Assembly (NCBI RefSeq): GCF_001294645.1
Contig: NZ_CP011868.1
Location: forward strand, 2,170,001 to 2,234,000
Source of the DNA: Pseudonocardia sp. HH130629-09
GTDB taxonomy: Bacteria > Actinomycetota > Actinomycetes > Mycobacteriales > Pseudonocardiaceae
DNA: 64,000 bases
Direction of reading: 5' to 3'
Positions 8,758 to 18,778 of this stretch are shown here, one piece after another; positions within the stretch are counted from its first letter, which is position 1, and the number at the start of each line of letters is the position of its first letter. Under the pieces are notes generated by a model. It made no database searches and was not told the DNA's origin. It worked only from the letters and a program-made list of their open reading frames with translations. Position numbers and translations under genes: made by a program.

Positions 8758-9687
8758 TCAGGCGACGGCGAGCGTGCGCCGCAGGAAGTCCACCTGCGCG
8801 GCCACGGACCGCTCGAACATCTCGCCGAGGTAGATGTCGAAGTGCCCGCACGGCAGCTCCAGCACCTCCGATCCCGCCCCGGCCCGCCCGGCGACCGCAC
8901 GCACCGACGCCGGCGGCGCGATCGAGTCCCGCGCCGCGACGACGACGAGGATCGGCGCCCGCAGCCGCCGCGCCGCCGTCACCGGGCGGTTGAGCGGGAT
9001 CCGCAGCGCGCCCCGGGCCCGCATGGTGTTGCGGAACCCGGGTCCGGCGATCGAGGAGTAGCCGCTCTCGGCGTCGTGCGAGGTGATCGCCGCGGTCGAC
9101 CCGGGCGGCCCGAACACCGCGATCCGGTGCGGCGGGCGCCCGAGCAGCCCGGCGGCGGCGTCGCGCAGGCCGTGTCCGGTGAGGCGGGCCAGCTGCCAGG
9201 GCCCGGCGTGGCGCAGGATCTCCAGCAGCGCGGCGGCCCCGTCCATCGCGGCGCCCTGGGAGATCACCGCGGCGACCTGGCCGTCGCGGGCGGCGACCGG
9301 GACCACGTGCCCGCCGGAGTACGAGCTGCCCCACAGCACGATCCGCTCCGGGTCGACGCCGGGCAGCGTGCGGGCGTACGCGATCGCGGCGTGGTAGTCG
9401 GCGCGGTGGCGGCCGTGGTGGACGTCCTGGTCGAGCTGCGGGTCGCCGGTGCCGTCGGAGGCGCCGAACCCGCGGTAGTCGAACACCAGCACCGCGCAGC
9501 CCGCGGCGGCGAAACGCTGCGCGAAGGGCAGCAGCCCGGAGTCGCGGGTGGCGCCGAACCCGTGCGCCATGACGACGCAGGGCCGCCCGCGGTCGTTCGT
9601 GAGCGCGTCGCCGGACGCCGTGAGGAGCCAGGCCGCGCAGCGCAGGCCGCCGCTCGGGAACGACGTCTCGGCGGGGGTGACGGTCAT
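8758..9687 (-). CDS. Alpha/beta hydrolase
   Basis: 309 residues with an alpha/beta-hydrolase fold: oxyanion motif HGFG at 42-45, FDYRGFGAS near 69-77, nucleophile Ser124 in SYSGG, an Asp in AARDSIAPP and His near 282 in CGHFDIY. This arrangement resembles dienelactone-hydrolase/YcjY-like serine hydrolases; the substrate is unknown. ATG at 9687 was chosen because the protein before it has no family character. It is transcribed toward the cyd operon from 145 nt upstream, so read-through into cydA is possible but would pass the two operator dyads. Confidence 0.75.
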   Translation of the reverse strand: MTVTPAETSFPSGGLRCAAWLLTASGDALTNDRGRPCVVMAHGFGATRDSGLLPFAQRFAAAGCAVLVFDYRGFGASDGTGDPQLDQDVHHGRHRADYHAAIAYARTLPGVDPERIVLWGSSYSGGHVVPVAARDGQVAAVISQGAAMDGAAALLEILRHAGPWQLARLTGHGLRDAAAGLLGRPPHRIAVFGPPGSTAAITSHDAESGYSSIAGPGFRNTMRARGALRIPLNRPVTAARRLRAPILVVVAARDSIAPPASVRAVAGRAGAGSEVLELPCGHFDIYLGEMFERSVAAQVDFLRRTLAVA

Positions 9688-9797
9688 CGTCGGCTCCTGC
9701 GTGCACGGGCGGATCGAGTCGGTCCGGGCCGCTCGCGGCAGCACGCGGCGGCTCGGGGCCGGGTCATCGTGCCGCACCCCGGTGCCCGGCTGCTCGG

Positions 9798-10514
9798 TCA
9801 GGCCCCGGTCGGGCCGAACTGCTCGATCCGGATCGCGTGGTCGGGGACGCCGGCGGCGGCGAGCAGGTCGGCCGCGGCGGCGGAGAAGGCCGGCGAGCCG
9901 CACACGAACGCGGTCTCCCCGCCGCGGACCAGCGGGGCGACGTCGGCGAGGGTGAGCCGGCCCGCCGGGCGGGTCGCGCCGGGCGGGGCGGTCCGGGTGA
10001 ACACCGCGGTGACCGGCGGACCGGTGAGCTCCTCGCCGTAGAACAGATCGTCGGGGGTGCGGACCGAGACCAGCATCCGCACCAGGTCGGGACGGCCGAC
10101 GGCGCGGGCGTGGCGCAGCATCGCGGCCAGCGGGACCTGCCCGGACCCGCCGCCGACCAGCAGCGCGGGGGAGTCGCCGTCCCAGGCGAACCAGCCACCG
10201 ACCGGGCCACGGACCTCCAGCACGTCCCCGACGACGGCGACGTCGTGCAGGAACCCCGACACTTCGCCGTCGTCGAGACGCTCGACGGTCAGCGCGATCT
10301 CCGGCCGCCCGTCGGGCGCGGAGGCGACGGAGTACGAGCGCTGTGCGGTGTAGCCGTCCTCGGCGGTCAGGCGCAGCACGTAGTACTGGCCGGGCAGGTG
10401 GGTGGCCGGTTCCTCCAGACCCAGCCGGAAGGTCTTCACCCCCGGGGCCTCGTCGTGCACCGACAGCACGGCCGCGGCCTGCCAGCGCAGGGTGCGGCGT
10501 GGGGTCGTGTCCAC
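9798..10514 (-). CDS. FAD-dependent ferredoxin/NAD(P)H reductase-type protein
   Basis: 238 residues with a ferredoxin-NADP-reductase fold: FAD-binding RSYS at 59-62 after the PGQYYVL beta-barrel strand, the NAD(P) loop VGGGSGQVP near 135-145, and a C-terminal FVCGSPAF strand. There is no 2Fe-2S domain, unlike phthalate-dioxygenase-type reductases. The GTG start at 10514 lies 2 nt after the stop of the molybdopterin oxidoreductase gene, so the two form a coupled pair; the simplest reading is that this protein passes NAD(P)H electrons to or from the molybdoenzyme. The pairing is seen here; the electron transfer is inference. Confidence 0.75.
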   Translation of the reverse strand: MDTTPRRTLRWQAAAVLSVHDEAPGVKTFRLGLEEPATHLPGQYYVLRLTAEDGYTAQRSYSVASAPDGRPEIALTVERLDDGEVSGFLHDVAVVGDVLEVRGPVGGWFAWDGDSPALLVGGGSGQVPLAAMLRHARAVGRPDLVRMLVSVRTPDDLFYGEELTGPPVTAVFTRTAPPGATRPAGRLTLADVAPLVRGGETAFVCGSPAFSAAAADLLAAAGVPDHAIRIEQFGPTGA

Positions 10515-10516
10515 CG

Positions 10517-11122
<606 letters not shown>

Positions 11123-11320
11123 GCCGACCACAATGCACCCCCGCCCCCGGTTGTTCCCGCCCCGGCCCGTCACACCGGCACCCGGCCGCCAGGAGCTACC
11201 GGCGGGGAACGGCCGGGTGTACGCCGCGACGCCCCCGGACGGCCCCGTTGCGCCAGTCGGGTGCATCACAGGCCGTGCGCGCCTCGCCACAGCGCATGCC
11301 CCTGGCGGTCACCGGCTCAC

Positions 11321-11326
11321 TAGACT
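11321..11326 (+). promoter_or_regulatory. Candidate -10 (TAGACT) of the mutA promoter
   Basis: TAGACT fits the actinobacterial TANNNT -10 consensus. It lies 84 nt before the mutA ATG, in the divergent intergenic region, and would give a leader of roughly 75-80 nt with its own Shine-Dalgarno site. No clear -35 was seen. Confidence 0.45.
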
Positions 11327-11410
11327 CCGCTGCACTTCGGTGGCATCGACGACGGCGCCATCCGGCGGGCAACGAGGCCGCCCCGCGGGCCGGTGAGGAG
11401 AACAGAGCGG

Positions 11411-13342
11411 ATGACGGACAGTGACCGCAGCGCGGTCGGCCGCGCAGCCGGTCCGGAGGGCTCTTCCGTGGATGCTCCGGTGGAGCCGGAGGAGCTGGTC
11501 CTCGCGGGCGCCTTCGACCCGGTCACCCGCGACCAGTGGCTCGCCGCCGTGGACGCGGTGGTGCGCAAGTCGGGCCGGATCGGCGAGGACGCCGAGCTCG
11601 GGGCCGGGGTCGAGACCCTGACCCGCACCTCACCCGACGGGATCCGGGTCGCGCCGCTCTACGCCGAGGAGGACACCACCGACCTGCCGCCCACCGGCGT
11701 GCCGGGGTCGTGGCCGTTCACCCGCGGCGCCCGCACCGACGGGCACGTCCCCGACGGCTGGGACATCCGCCAGCGCCACGCGGGCACCGACCCGGCCGCC
11801 GTCCGGGAGGCCGTGCTGGCCGACCTGGAGTGCGGCGTCACCTCGGTGTGGCTGCGGGTGGGCGAGGGCGGCGTCGCCGTCGCCGACCTGCCGCGCGCCC
11901 TCGACGGCGTGCACCTGGACCTGGCCGGGGTCGCCCTCGACGCCGGGACCGAGCAGGTCGCCGCCGCGCACGCCTACCTGGACCTGGCCGCCCGCAACGG
12001 CGTCGAGGACGCCGAGCTGCTCGGCTCGCTGGGCGTCGACCCGATAGGGCTGCGCGCCCGCGCGGGCTCCGGCCCGGACGTCGACAGCGTCGTCGAGGTC
12101 GCCCGCCGCGTGCACGGCACCTTCGACAAGGTCACCGCGATCACCGTCGACGCGACCGTGGTCCGCGAGGCCGGCGGCTCCGACGCCCAGGAGCTGGGGT
12201 GGTCCCTGGCCGCGGGGGTCGCCTACCTGCGCGCCCTGGACGCCGCGGGGATCGGGGTGGCCGACGCGGCCCGGCTGATCGAGTTCCGCTACGCCGCCAC
12301 CCCCGAGCAGTTCGCGACGATCGCGACCCTGCGCGCCGGCCGGCGGCTGTGGGCCCGGGTGCTGGAGGCCTCCGGGGTCACCGACGTGCCGCAGACCCAG
12401 CACGCCACCGTCCCCGACACACTGTTCACCCGGCGCGACCCGTGGGTGAACATGCTGCGCGGCACCGTCGCCGGGTTCGCCGCGGGCGTCGGCGGGGCCG
12501 ACGCGGTCACCGTGCCGCCGTTCGACGCCGCCCTCGGCGTCGCCGAGCCGTTCTCCCGCCGCATCGCCCGCAACACCCAGAACCTGCTGGTGGAGGAGTC
12601 GCACCTGGCGCGGGTCATCGACCCGGCGGGCGGGTCCTGGTACGTCGAGCACCTCACCGACGACCTCGCGCGGGTGGCCTGGGAGTTCTTCGTCGAGATC
12701 GAGGCCGCGGGTGGCGCGGTCGCCGCGCTCGACTCCGGCCTGGTCGCGGAGAAGGTGGGCGAGGTCCGTGCCCGCCGCGAGGCCGACGTCGCGAGGCGGA
12801 GGGCCCCGCTCACCGGCGTCTCGGAGTTCCCCGACCTGAACGAGAAGCCGGTGCGGCGCACCCCGCTGCCGCCGGCCGTCGAGCGCGGGGGGCTGCCGCT
12901 CTACCGCCCCGCCGAGGCCTACGAGGCCCACCGGGACCGCTCCGACGCGCTGCTGGCCGAGACGGGCTCGCGGCCCACCGCCTTCCTGGCGACCCTCGGT
13001 CCGCTGGCGGTCTACACCGCCCGCGCCGGGTTCACCCGCAACCTGCTGGCCGCGGGCGGTGTCGACACCGTCGACGCCGGCCCGACCGAGACCGCCGCCG
13101 ACGTCGTCGAGGCGTTCGGGAAGAGCGGCTCGCCGGTCGCGGTGCTCTGCTCCTCGGACACGCTCTACGACGAGCGGGCCGCCGAGACCGCCGCCGCGCT
13201 GCGTGAGGCCGGGGCCACCCACATCCTGCTCGCGGGGAACCCGAAGGAGCCGGTGCCCGGCGTCGGCGGCCACCTGTTCGCCGGCTGCGACGCCCTCGCC
13301 GTCCTGGACGACGTGTACACCCACCTGGAGGGCTCGAAGTGA
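11411..13342 (+). CDS. mutA: Methylmalonyl-CoA mutase small (beta) subunit
   Basis: 643 residues homologous along its length to the large subunit, but the C-terminal domain lacks the cobalamin-binding DxHxxG motif, as expected for the non-catalytic MutA partner. With MutB it interconverts succinyl-CoA and (R)-methylmalonyl-CoA in propionate, odd-chain and branched-chain catabolism, and supplies methylmalonyl units for polyketides. ATG at 11411 has an AGGAG site 10 nt upstream; an in-frame GTG at 11393 would run through that site and was rejected. The gene overlaps mutB by GTGA (13339-13342). Confidence 0.93.
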   Translation: MTDSDRSAVGRAAGPEGSSVDAPVEPEELVLAGAFDPVTRDQWLAAVDAVVRKSGRIGEDAELGAGVETLTRTSPDGIRVAPLYAEEDTTDLPPTGVPGSWPFTRGARTDGHVPDGWDIRQRHAGTDPAAVREAVLADLECGVTSVWLRVGEGGVAVADLPRALDGVHLDLAGVALDAGTEQVAAAHAYLDLAARNGVEDAELLGSLGVDPIGLRARAGSGPDVDSVVEVARRVHGTFDKVTAITVDATVVREAGGSDAQELGWSLAAGVAYLRALDAAGIGVADAARLIEFRYAATPEQFATIATLRAGRRLWARVLEASGVTDVPQTQHATVPDTLFTRRDPWVNMLRGTVAGFAAGVGGADAVTVPPFDAALGVAEPFSRRIARNTQNLLVEESHLARVIDPAGGSWYVEHLTDDLARVAWEFFVEIEAAGGAVAALDSGLVAEKVGEVRARREADVARRRAPLTGVSEFPDLNEKPVRRTPLPPAVERGGLPLYRPAEAYEAHRDRSDALLAETGSRPTAFLATLGPLAVYTARAGFTRNLLAAGGVDTVDAGPTETAADVVEAFGKSGSPVAVLCSSDTLYDERAAETAAALREAGATHILLAGNPKEPVPGVGGHLFAGCDALAVLDDVYTHLEGSK

Positions 13343-15561
13343 GCATTCCCGACTTCACCACCGTGCCGCTCCTGGGCGGCGACACGGGCGACACCGCCGC
13401 CGCGACCACCTGGAACGGCTCCGCCGAGGTCTGGGAGGCCCCGGAGGGGATCGGCGTCAAGCCGCTCTACACCGCCGACGACCTCGCCGGCGTCGACTTC
13501 CTGCACACCTACCCGGGCATCACCCCGTACCTGCGCGGGCCGTACCCGACGATGTACACCAACCAGCCGTGGACGGTGCGCCAGTACGCCGGGTTCTCCA
13601 CCGCCGCGGAGTCCAACGCGTTCTACCGGCGCAACCTCGCCGCCGGGCAGAAGGGCCTGTCGATCGCGTTCGACCTCGCCACCCACCGAGGCTACGACTC
13701 CGACCACCCCCGCGTCGCGGGCGACGTCGGCATGGCCGGTGTCGCGATCGACTCGATCCTCGACATGCGCCAGCTCTTCGACGGCATCCCGCTGGACAAG
13801 ATGTCGGTGTCGATGACGATGAACGGCGCCGTCCTGCCGGTGCTGGCGCTCTACATCGTCGCCGCCGAGGAACAGGGCGTGAACCCGGAGAAGCTGACCG
13901 GAACCATTCAGAACGACATTCTGAAGGAGTTCATGGTCCGCAACACCTACATCTACCCGCCGCAGCCGTCGATGCAGATCATCTCCGACATCTTCGGCTT
14001 CACCAGCCGGAAGATGCCGAAGTTCAACTCGATCTCCATCTCCGGATACCACATCCAGGAGGCGGGTGCGACCAACGACCTGGAGCTCGCCTACACCCTC
14101 GCCGACGGCGTGGAGTACCTGCGGGCCGGTGTCGACGCCGGGCTGGACATCGACAGGTTCGCCCCGCGGCTGAGCTTCTTCTGGGCGATCGGCATGAATT
14201 TCTTCATGGAGGTCGCCAAGATGCGGGCCGCGCGCCTGCTCTGGTCGAAGCTCGTGAACCGGTTCGAGCCGCAGAACGCCAAGTCGCTGTCGCTGCGGAC
14301 GCACTCCCAGACCTCCGGCTGGTCGCTGACCGCGCAGGACGTCTACAACAACGTCGTCCGCACCTGTGTCGAGGCGATGGCCGCGACCCAGGGCCACACC
14401 CAGTCGCTGCACACCAACGCCCTCGACGAGGCCCTCGCGCTGCCGACGGACTTCTCCGCGCGGATCGCCCGCAACACCCAGCTGCTGCTGCAGCAGGAGT
14501 CGGGCACCACGAACGTCGTCGACCCGTGGGGCGGCTCGTACTACGTCGAGAAGCTCACCTACGACCTCGCCAAGCGGGCGTGGGCGCACATCGACGAGGT
14601 CGAGAAGGCCGGCGGCATGGCCCAGGCCATCGACGCCGGCATCCCAAAGATGCGTGTCGAGGAGGCCGCGGCCCGCACCCAGGCCCGCATCGACTCCGGC
14701 CGCCAGCCGGTGATCGGCGTCAACAAGTACGTCGTCGAGGCCGACGAGCAGATCGACGTGCTAAAGGTCGACAACAAGAACGTGCGACGCGAGCAGCTCG
14801 AGAAGCTGCAGCGGCTGCGCGCCGAGCGCGACGACCGCGCCGTCGACGAGGCGCTGCGGGCGCTGACCGGAGCCGCGGAGAAGATCGCCGAGGGCTCGTC
14901 GCGCTCCGACGACGAGAACCTGCTCCAGCTGGCCGTGAACGCGGCCCGCGACCAGGCCACGGTCGGGGAGATCTCCGACGCACTCGAGAAGGTCTTCGGG
15001 CGCCACGCCGGTCAGATCCGCATCATCTCCGGTGTGTACTCCGCCGAGGCCGGGCAGAACCCGGCGATCGACCGCGCCCGCGAGCTCGTCTCCGAGTTCG
15101 CCCGCCACGAGGGCCGCCAGCCCCGCATCCTGGTCGCGAAGATGGGCCAGGACGGCCACGACCGCGGCCAGAAGGTCATCTCCACCGCGTTCGCCGACAT
15201 CGGCTTCGACGTCGACGTCGGGCCGCTGTTCCAGACCCCGGCCGAGGTCGCGAAGCAGGCCGCCGAGTCCGACGTGCACGTGATCGGCGCCAGCTCGCTG
15301 GCCGCAGGACACCTCACGCTGGTCCCGGAGCTGCGCCGCGAGCTCGCCGAGCTGGGGCGCGACGACATCATGGTCGTCGTCGGCGGGGTCATCCCGCCCG
15401 CGGACGTGCCGGAGCTGCTGGAGATGGGCGCCGCCGCGGTGTTCCCGCCCGGCACGGTCATCGCCGAGGCCGCCGTCGACCTGCTCGGCAAGCTGTCCGC
15501 CGCGCTCGGCCACGACGACCCGGGCACGTCCGCACCGACCGGCAGCGTCTACGCCGACTGA
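13339..15561 (+). CDS. mutB: Methylmalonyl-CoA mutase large (alpha) subunit
   Basis: 740 residues: an N-terminal TIM-barrel for the acyl-CoA and a C-terminal B12 domain with DGHDRG (Asp605, His607, Gly610), in which the His is the lower cobalt ligand. It carries out the adenosylcobalamin radical rearrangement of methylmalonyl-CoA to succinyl-CoA in the cytosol. The GTG start overlaps the mutA stop by 4 nt, coupling the two subunits. Codon use is typical of the window. The downstream spacer to meaB carries a 14-bp tandem repeat. Confidence 0.96.
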   Translation: MSIPDFTTVPLLGGDTGDTAAATTWNGSAEVWEAPEGIGVKPLYTADDLAGVDFLHTYPGITPYLRGPYPTMYTNQPWTVRQYAGFSTAAESNAFYRRNLAAGQKGLSIAFDLATHRGYDSDHPRVAGDVGMAGVAIDSILDMRQLFDGIPLDKMSVSMTMNGAVLPVLALYIVAAEEQGVNPEKLTGTIQNDILKEFMVRNTYIYPPQPSMQIISDIFGFTSRKMPKFNSISISGYHIQEAGATNDLELAYTLADGVEYLRAGVDAGLDIDRFAPRLSFFWAIGMNFFMEVAKMRAARLLWSKLVNRFEPQNAKSLSLRTHSQTSGWSLTAQDVYNNVVRTCVEAMAATQGHTQSLHTNALDEALALPTDFSARIARNTQLLLQQESGTTNVVDPWGGSYYVEKLTYDLAKRAWAHIDEVEKAGGMAQAIDAGIPKMRVEEAAARTQARIDSGRQPVIGVNKYVVEADEQIDVLKVDNKNVRREQLEKLQRLRAERDDRAVDEALRALTGAAEKIAEGSSRSDDENLLQLAVNAARDQATVGEISDALEKVFGRHAGQIRIISGVYSAEAGQNPAIDRARELVSEFARHEGRQPRILVAKMGQDGHDRGQKVISTAFADIGFDVDVGPLFQTPAEVAKQAAESDVHVIGASSLAAGHLTLVPELRRELAELGRDDIMVVVGGVIPPADVPELLEMGAAAVFPPGTVIAEAAVDLLGKLSAALGHDDPGTSAPTGSVYAD

Positions 15562-15571
15562 GCCCGCCGGC

Positions 15572-15669
15572 ACGGTGCCGCTGGCACGATGCCGCTGTCA
15601 CGATGCAGCCGTCACGGCGCCGCCGTCAGAGTGTCGCCGTGCTCGTGCCGCCGTCACTGTGCCGCCGTC
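15572..15669 (+). repeat. Seven-copy imperfect 14-bp tandem repeat between mutB and meaB
   Basis: Seven consecutive 14-bp units (15572-15585, then every 14 bases to 15669) follow the consensus ACGRTGCCGCCGTC. The middle is best conserved, and units 5 and 6 are the most diverged. It starts 10 nt after the mutB stop and ends 64 nt before the meaB start. The period is not a multiple of 3, so it is not a coding repeat. Copy number is likely to vary between strains. Confidence 0.85.
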
Positions 15670-15733
15670 GTCGCGCCCGGTGCGCCCACCCGCGCACCGG
15701 GCGCGGTGCCGACCCGCAAGGAGAGTCCCGCCG

Positions 15734-16717
15734 ATGGTCCCTCGCGTCCCCGACCCCGCGGAGCTCGCCCGCGGGGTCCTGGCCGGCGACCGCACCCTGC
15801 TCGCCCGGGCGATCACCCTGGTCGAGTCCAGCAGGCCCGACCACCAGCGGGCCGCCCAGGAGCTGCTCCTGGAGCTCACCCCGAAGGCCGGGCACGCGGT
15901 GCGGGTCGGCGTCTCCGGGGTGCCCGGCGTCGGGAAGTCGACGTTCATCGAGGCGATGGGGTCCACGCTCACCGCGCAGGGCCACCGGGTGGCGGTGCTC
16001 GCCGTCGACCCGTCGTCCACCCGGACCCGCGGCTCCATCCTGGGGGACAAGACCCGGATGCCGCGCCTGGCCGTCGACCCGGACGCGTTCGTGCGGCCCT
16101 CGCCCTCGGCGGGCACGCTCGGCGGGGTCGCCCGCCGCACCCGGGAGACGATGGTGGTCATGGAGGCCGCCGGGTTCGACGTCGTGCTCGTCGAGACCGT
16201 CGGGGTCGGCCAGTCCGAGACCGCCGTCGCCGGGATGGTCGACACCTTCCTGTTCCTCACCATCGCCCGCACCGGCGACGCGCTGCAGGGGATCAAGAAG
16301 GGCATCCTGGAGCTCGCCGACGTCGTCGCGGTGAACAAGGCGGACGGCCCGCACGAGCGCGACGCCCGCGCCGCGGCCCGCGAGCTCGCCGGCGCGCTGC
16401 ACATGATGACCCCCACCTCGGCGCACTGGCGCACCCCGGTGCTGTCCTGCTCGGCGCAGACCGGCAAGGGTCTGGACGCGGTGTGGGAGAAGGTCACCGC
16501 GCACCGCGAGGCCCTCGAGTCCGCCGGTGAGCTCGCGACCCGGCGCGCCGACCAGCAGGTCGAGTGGATGTGGCAGATGGTGCGCGACCGGCTGATGGAC
16601 CGGGTGCTGCACGACCCGGCGACGGCCGAGCGGCTCCCGAAGCTCACCGCCGAGGTCCGCGAGGGCGGGCTCACCCCCACCCTCGCCGCCCAGCAGATCC
16701 TCGACGTCCTGGGCTGA
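15734..16717 (+). CDS. meaB: Methylmalonyl-CoA mutase-associated GTPase MeaB
   Basis: 327 residues of the MeaB/ArgK (SIMIBI) GTPase family. Walker A GVPGVGKST lies near 60-68, DPSSTRTRGSILGDKTRM is the switch region, VETVGVGQSE is the Walker B/switch III area, and VNKAD near 200 is the guanine-specificity motif. It loads adenosylcobalamin into MutAB and protects the mutase from inactivation. ATG at 15734 has AAGGAGA 10 nt upstream. It is the third gene of the mutase operon but is separated from mutB by 172 nt that contain the tandem repeat. Confidence 0.93.
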   Translation: MVPRVPDPAELARGVLAGDRTLLARAITLVESSRPDHQRAAQELLLELTPKAGHAVRVGVSGVPGVGKSTFIEAMGSTLTAQGHRVAVLAVDPSSTRTRGSILGDKTRMPRLAVDPDAFVRPSPSAGTLGGVARRTRETMVVMEAAGFDVVLVETVGVGQSETAVAGMVDTFLFLTIARTGDALQGIKKGILELADVVAVNKADGPHERDARAAARELAGALHMMTPTSAHWRTPVLSCSAQTGKGLDAVWEKVTAHREALESAGELATRRADQQVEWMWQMVRDRLMDRVLHDPATAERLPKLTAEVREGGLTPTLAAQQILDVLG

Positions 16718-16757
16718 ACCACCCGTTTCGGTCCCTGCCCGCACCGAGGCGGGTCAC

Positions 16758-16763
16758 TAGCGT
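16758..16763 (+). promoter_or_regulatory. Candidate -10 (TAGCGT) for the VanZ-RDD gene
   Basis: TAGCGT lies 8 nt before the GTG at 16772, the spacing expected for a leaderless transcript. No Shine-Dalgarno sequence precedes the GTG. Confidence 0.45.
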
Positions 16764-16771
16764 CGGCGACC

Positions 16772-17917
16772 GTGAACGAGCGGATCATCCCCGGGATGCT
16801 GGCGATCGGGCTCGGGTCGGCGCTTGTGCTGGCCGTGCTCGTCCCCGTCGTCGCGGTGACCTACCGTCGCCGCGGCCGGTTCGGGCCCGGGGAGCTGGCC
16901 GTGCTCGTCGCCGTCCCGGTGTACGGCCTGGCGATCCTCGGCTACACCCTGCCCCCGCTGCCCCAGGTCGACGCGGCGTTCTGCGCCGGGCGCACCGCGG
17001 CGGACTCGCTGCAGACCCGGCCGTTCGCCTTCGTCGGCGACATCGCCCGGATCGCCGCCCGCCAGGACGCGACCGGCGCGCGGGCCTGGCTCGCGAACGC
17101 CGCCGTCCAGCAGGTCGTGCTCAACGTGGTGCTGTTCGCGCCGCTGGGCTGACTGCTGCGCGGGGTGTTCGGCCGCTCACTGCCGGTCACCGTCGCCGCC
17201 GGGTTCGCGGTCTCGCTGCTCGTCGAGGCCACCCAGTACACCGGCAACTGGTTCCTGTTCCCGTGCGCCTACCGGCTCGCCGACGTCGACGACCTCATCG
17301 CCAACACCGCGGGCGCCCTGCTCGGCGGGCTCGCCGCGATGCTGCTGCGGCCCCGCAAGTGGGACGGGACGGGCGCCCCGGACCTCCCGGCGCCGGTCAC
17401 CGGCGGGCGCCGCCTGCTCGGCGCCGTGTGCGACCTGACGGCGGTGTGGGCGACCGGGGCGCTGTTCGGGGCGCTGCTGCTCGGTGGGGTCACCGTCGTC
17501 GCCGGGCTGCGGGCGCCGTTCCCGGACTGGTACGACACCGCCAACGCCGTCGTCGGCTTCTGGGTGCCGTTGCTGGCGTTCCTGGTCGTGCCGCTGTTCG
17601 GCCGGGGCGGGACGGTCGGCCAGCGTGCGGTGCGGCTGCGCCCTGCGCTGCCCGACGGCAGGGTCCCCGGCCGCGGACGCCGCCTCGCCCGGGCACTGCT
17701 CGGCACCGGCGGGTTCCTGCTGCTGTCCGGTCCGTCCGGGGGGCTCGGCCTGCTCGGGCTGGTGTGGGGGCTCGTCGGCCTGGTCGGGCTCTGGCGCAGC
17801 ACCGGCCACAGCGGGGTGGCCGGACGCCTCACCGGGCTCGCGATGGTCGACGCCAGGGAGCCCGCCCGCACCACCCCGGACGACCGTCCCGTGGTGCGGG
17901 ACGGGTCCGCGGGCTGA
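16772..17917 (+). pseudogene. VanZ-like/RDD-family membrane protein interrupted by an in-frame TGA
   Basis: One continuous frame of 382 codons, broken only by TGA at 17150-17152 (codon 127). Before the stop are hydrophobic segments ending in VVLNVVLFAPLG, the start of the VanZ core. After it, in the same frame, the rest of the VanZ signature continues (LLRGVFGRS, VSLLVEATQY, RLADVDDLIANTAGALLGG), followed by an RDD-like membrane domain from about codon 210. VanZ-family proteins are linked to glycopeptide and lipoglycopeptide tolerance; RDD proteins are often transporters or ion antiporters. The stop falls inside a conserved membrane segment, so the 126-residue product should be non-functional unless the stop is read through. 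TGG to TGA is the simplest origin. Confidence 0.75.
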
Positions 17918-17921
17918 CCGC

Positions 17922-18662
17922 TCAGGACCGGGCGTAGGCCAGCTTCTCCGCCAGCGCCGCCCGCAGGATCGCCTGCTCCGCGGCGAGCATCGTGAACGTG
18001 CACCCCAGCGCCCGGAAGCGCCGTACGTGCGCGGGGGAGTCGCAGTAGATCCCCACCGGGACCCCCGCGCCCGCGCAGACCGCGGTGATCCCGGAGACCA
18101 GCTCGGCGTGCCGGTCGGACCCCGGGCCGCCGTCGCCCTGGGCGGCGACCGGGAGCCCGTGCGCCAGCGCCAGGTCCGACGGCCCGACGAACACCGCCGC
18201 CACCCCCTCGACGGCCACGATGTCGGCCAGGTTCGCCACCGCCGCGACCGTCTCCACCATCACCACCGTGCGGGGCGGGGCGAACACCTCGCGGCCCTGC
18301 CACGACGGGCGGACCGGGCCGAAGCTGCGCACCCCGTCCGGCGGGTAGCGGCACGCCGCGACCGCCGCCGCGGCCTGCTCGCCGGTGTCGACGAGCGGGA
18401 CGATCACGCCGTCGGCGCCCCGGTCCAGGGCCCGCCCGATGCCCTCCGCGCCGTGACCGGGGACCCGTACCAGCGCCGGCGTCCCGGTCGCGGACAGGGC
18501 CTGCAGCATGCCGAGGACGGTGTCGTCGCCGATCAGGCCGTGCTGGGTGTCGACGCAGACCAGGTCGAACCCGACGGAGCCGGCGATCTCGGCGACGGCG
18601 GGGGAGGGCAGCTGCAGCCAGCTACCGACCGCGTCGTCGGTGAACAGGGGATCAGTCGTCAT
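17922..18662 (-). CDS. HpcH/HpaI aldolase family protein
   Basis: 246 residues of the HpaI/citrate-lyase-beta TIM-barrel family, which cleaves or condenses 4-hydroxy-2-oxo acids with pyruvate using a divalent metal. Visible residues are catalytic His41 in VDTQHG, metal ligand Glu137 in MVETVAA and GPSDL at 160-164 with the second acidic ligand. Its length is typical of 2-keto-3-deoxy-aldolases. It converges with the VanZ-RDD gene across only 4 nt, so neither has a separate terminator. ATG at 18662 starts an MTTDPLF sequence. The physiological substrate is unknown; no catabolic partners are adjacent. Confidence 0.8.
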   Translation of the reverse strand: MTTDPLFTDDAVGSWLQLPSPAVAEIAGSVGFDLVCVDTQHGLIGDDTVLGMLQALSATGTPALVRVPGHGAEGIGRALDRGADGVIVPLVDTGEQAAAAVAACRYPPDGVRSFGPVRPSWQGREVFAPPRTVVMVETVAAVANLADIVAVEGVAAVFVGPSDLALAHGLPVAAQGDGGPGSDRHAELVSGITAVCAGAGVPVGIYCDSPAHVRRFRALGCTFTMLAAEQAILRAALAEKLAYARS

Positions 18663-18749
18663 GCGACGACCGTGCCGCCCGACCCGTCCGACGCGCCAGT
18701 CGAGATCGTCGTCTCGTTGTGTGCCGGACCCCCGTCGGCTGGGATGGTC

Positions 18750-18764
18750 AGGTGAGCCTCACCT
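18750..18764 (+). promoter_or_regulatory. Iron box (IdeR/DmdR-type operator)
   Basis: AGGTGAG-C-CTCACCT is a perfect 7-bp dyad around one base and matches the core of actinobacterial IdeR/DtxR/DmdR iron boxes. It ends 14 nt before the GTG at 18779 of the iron-binding lipoprotein gene, so iron-replete repressor would cover the promoter. Confidence 0.8.
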
Positions 18765-18778
18765 TCCCCGACCGAGCC

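Noticed and set aside
15572..15669. CRISPR array
   Set aside because: The units are contiguous 14-mers without spacers, and no cas gene is present.
13059..16334. Very long open frame on the plus strand offset from mutB and meaB
   Set aside because: It is a shadow frame created by GC-rich codon bias: Arg/Pro/Ala-rich, with no domain, and fully overlapped by recognisable mut genes.
17150..17152. Selenocysteine at the VanZ TGA codon
   Set aside because: VanZ proteins are not selenoproteins, the site is inside a membrane segment, and no SECIS-like stem was seen after it.
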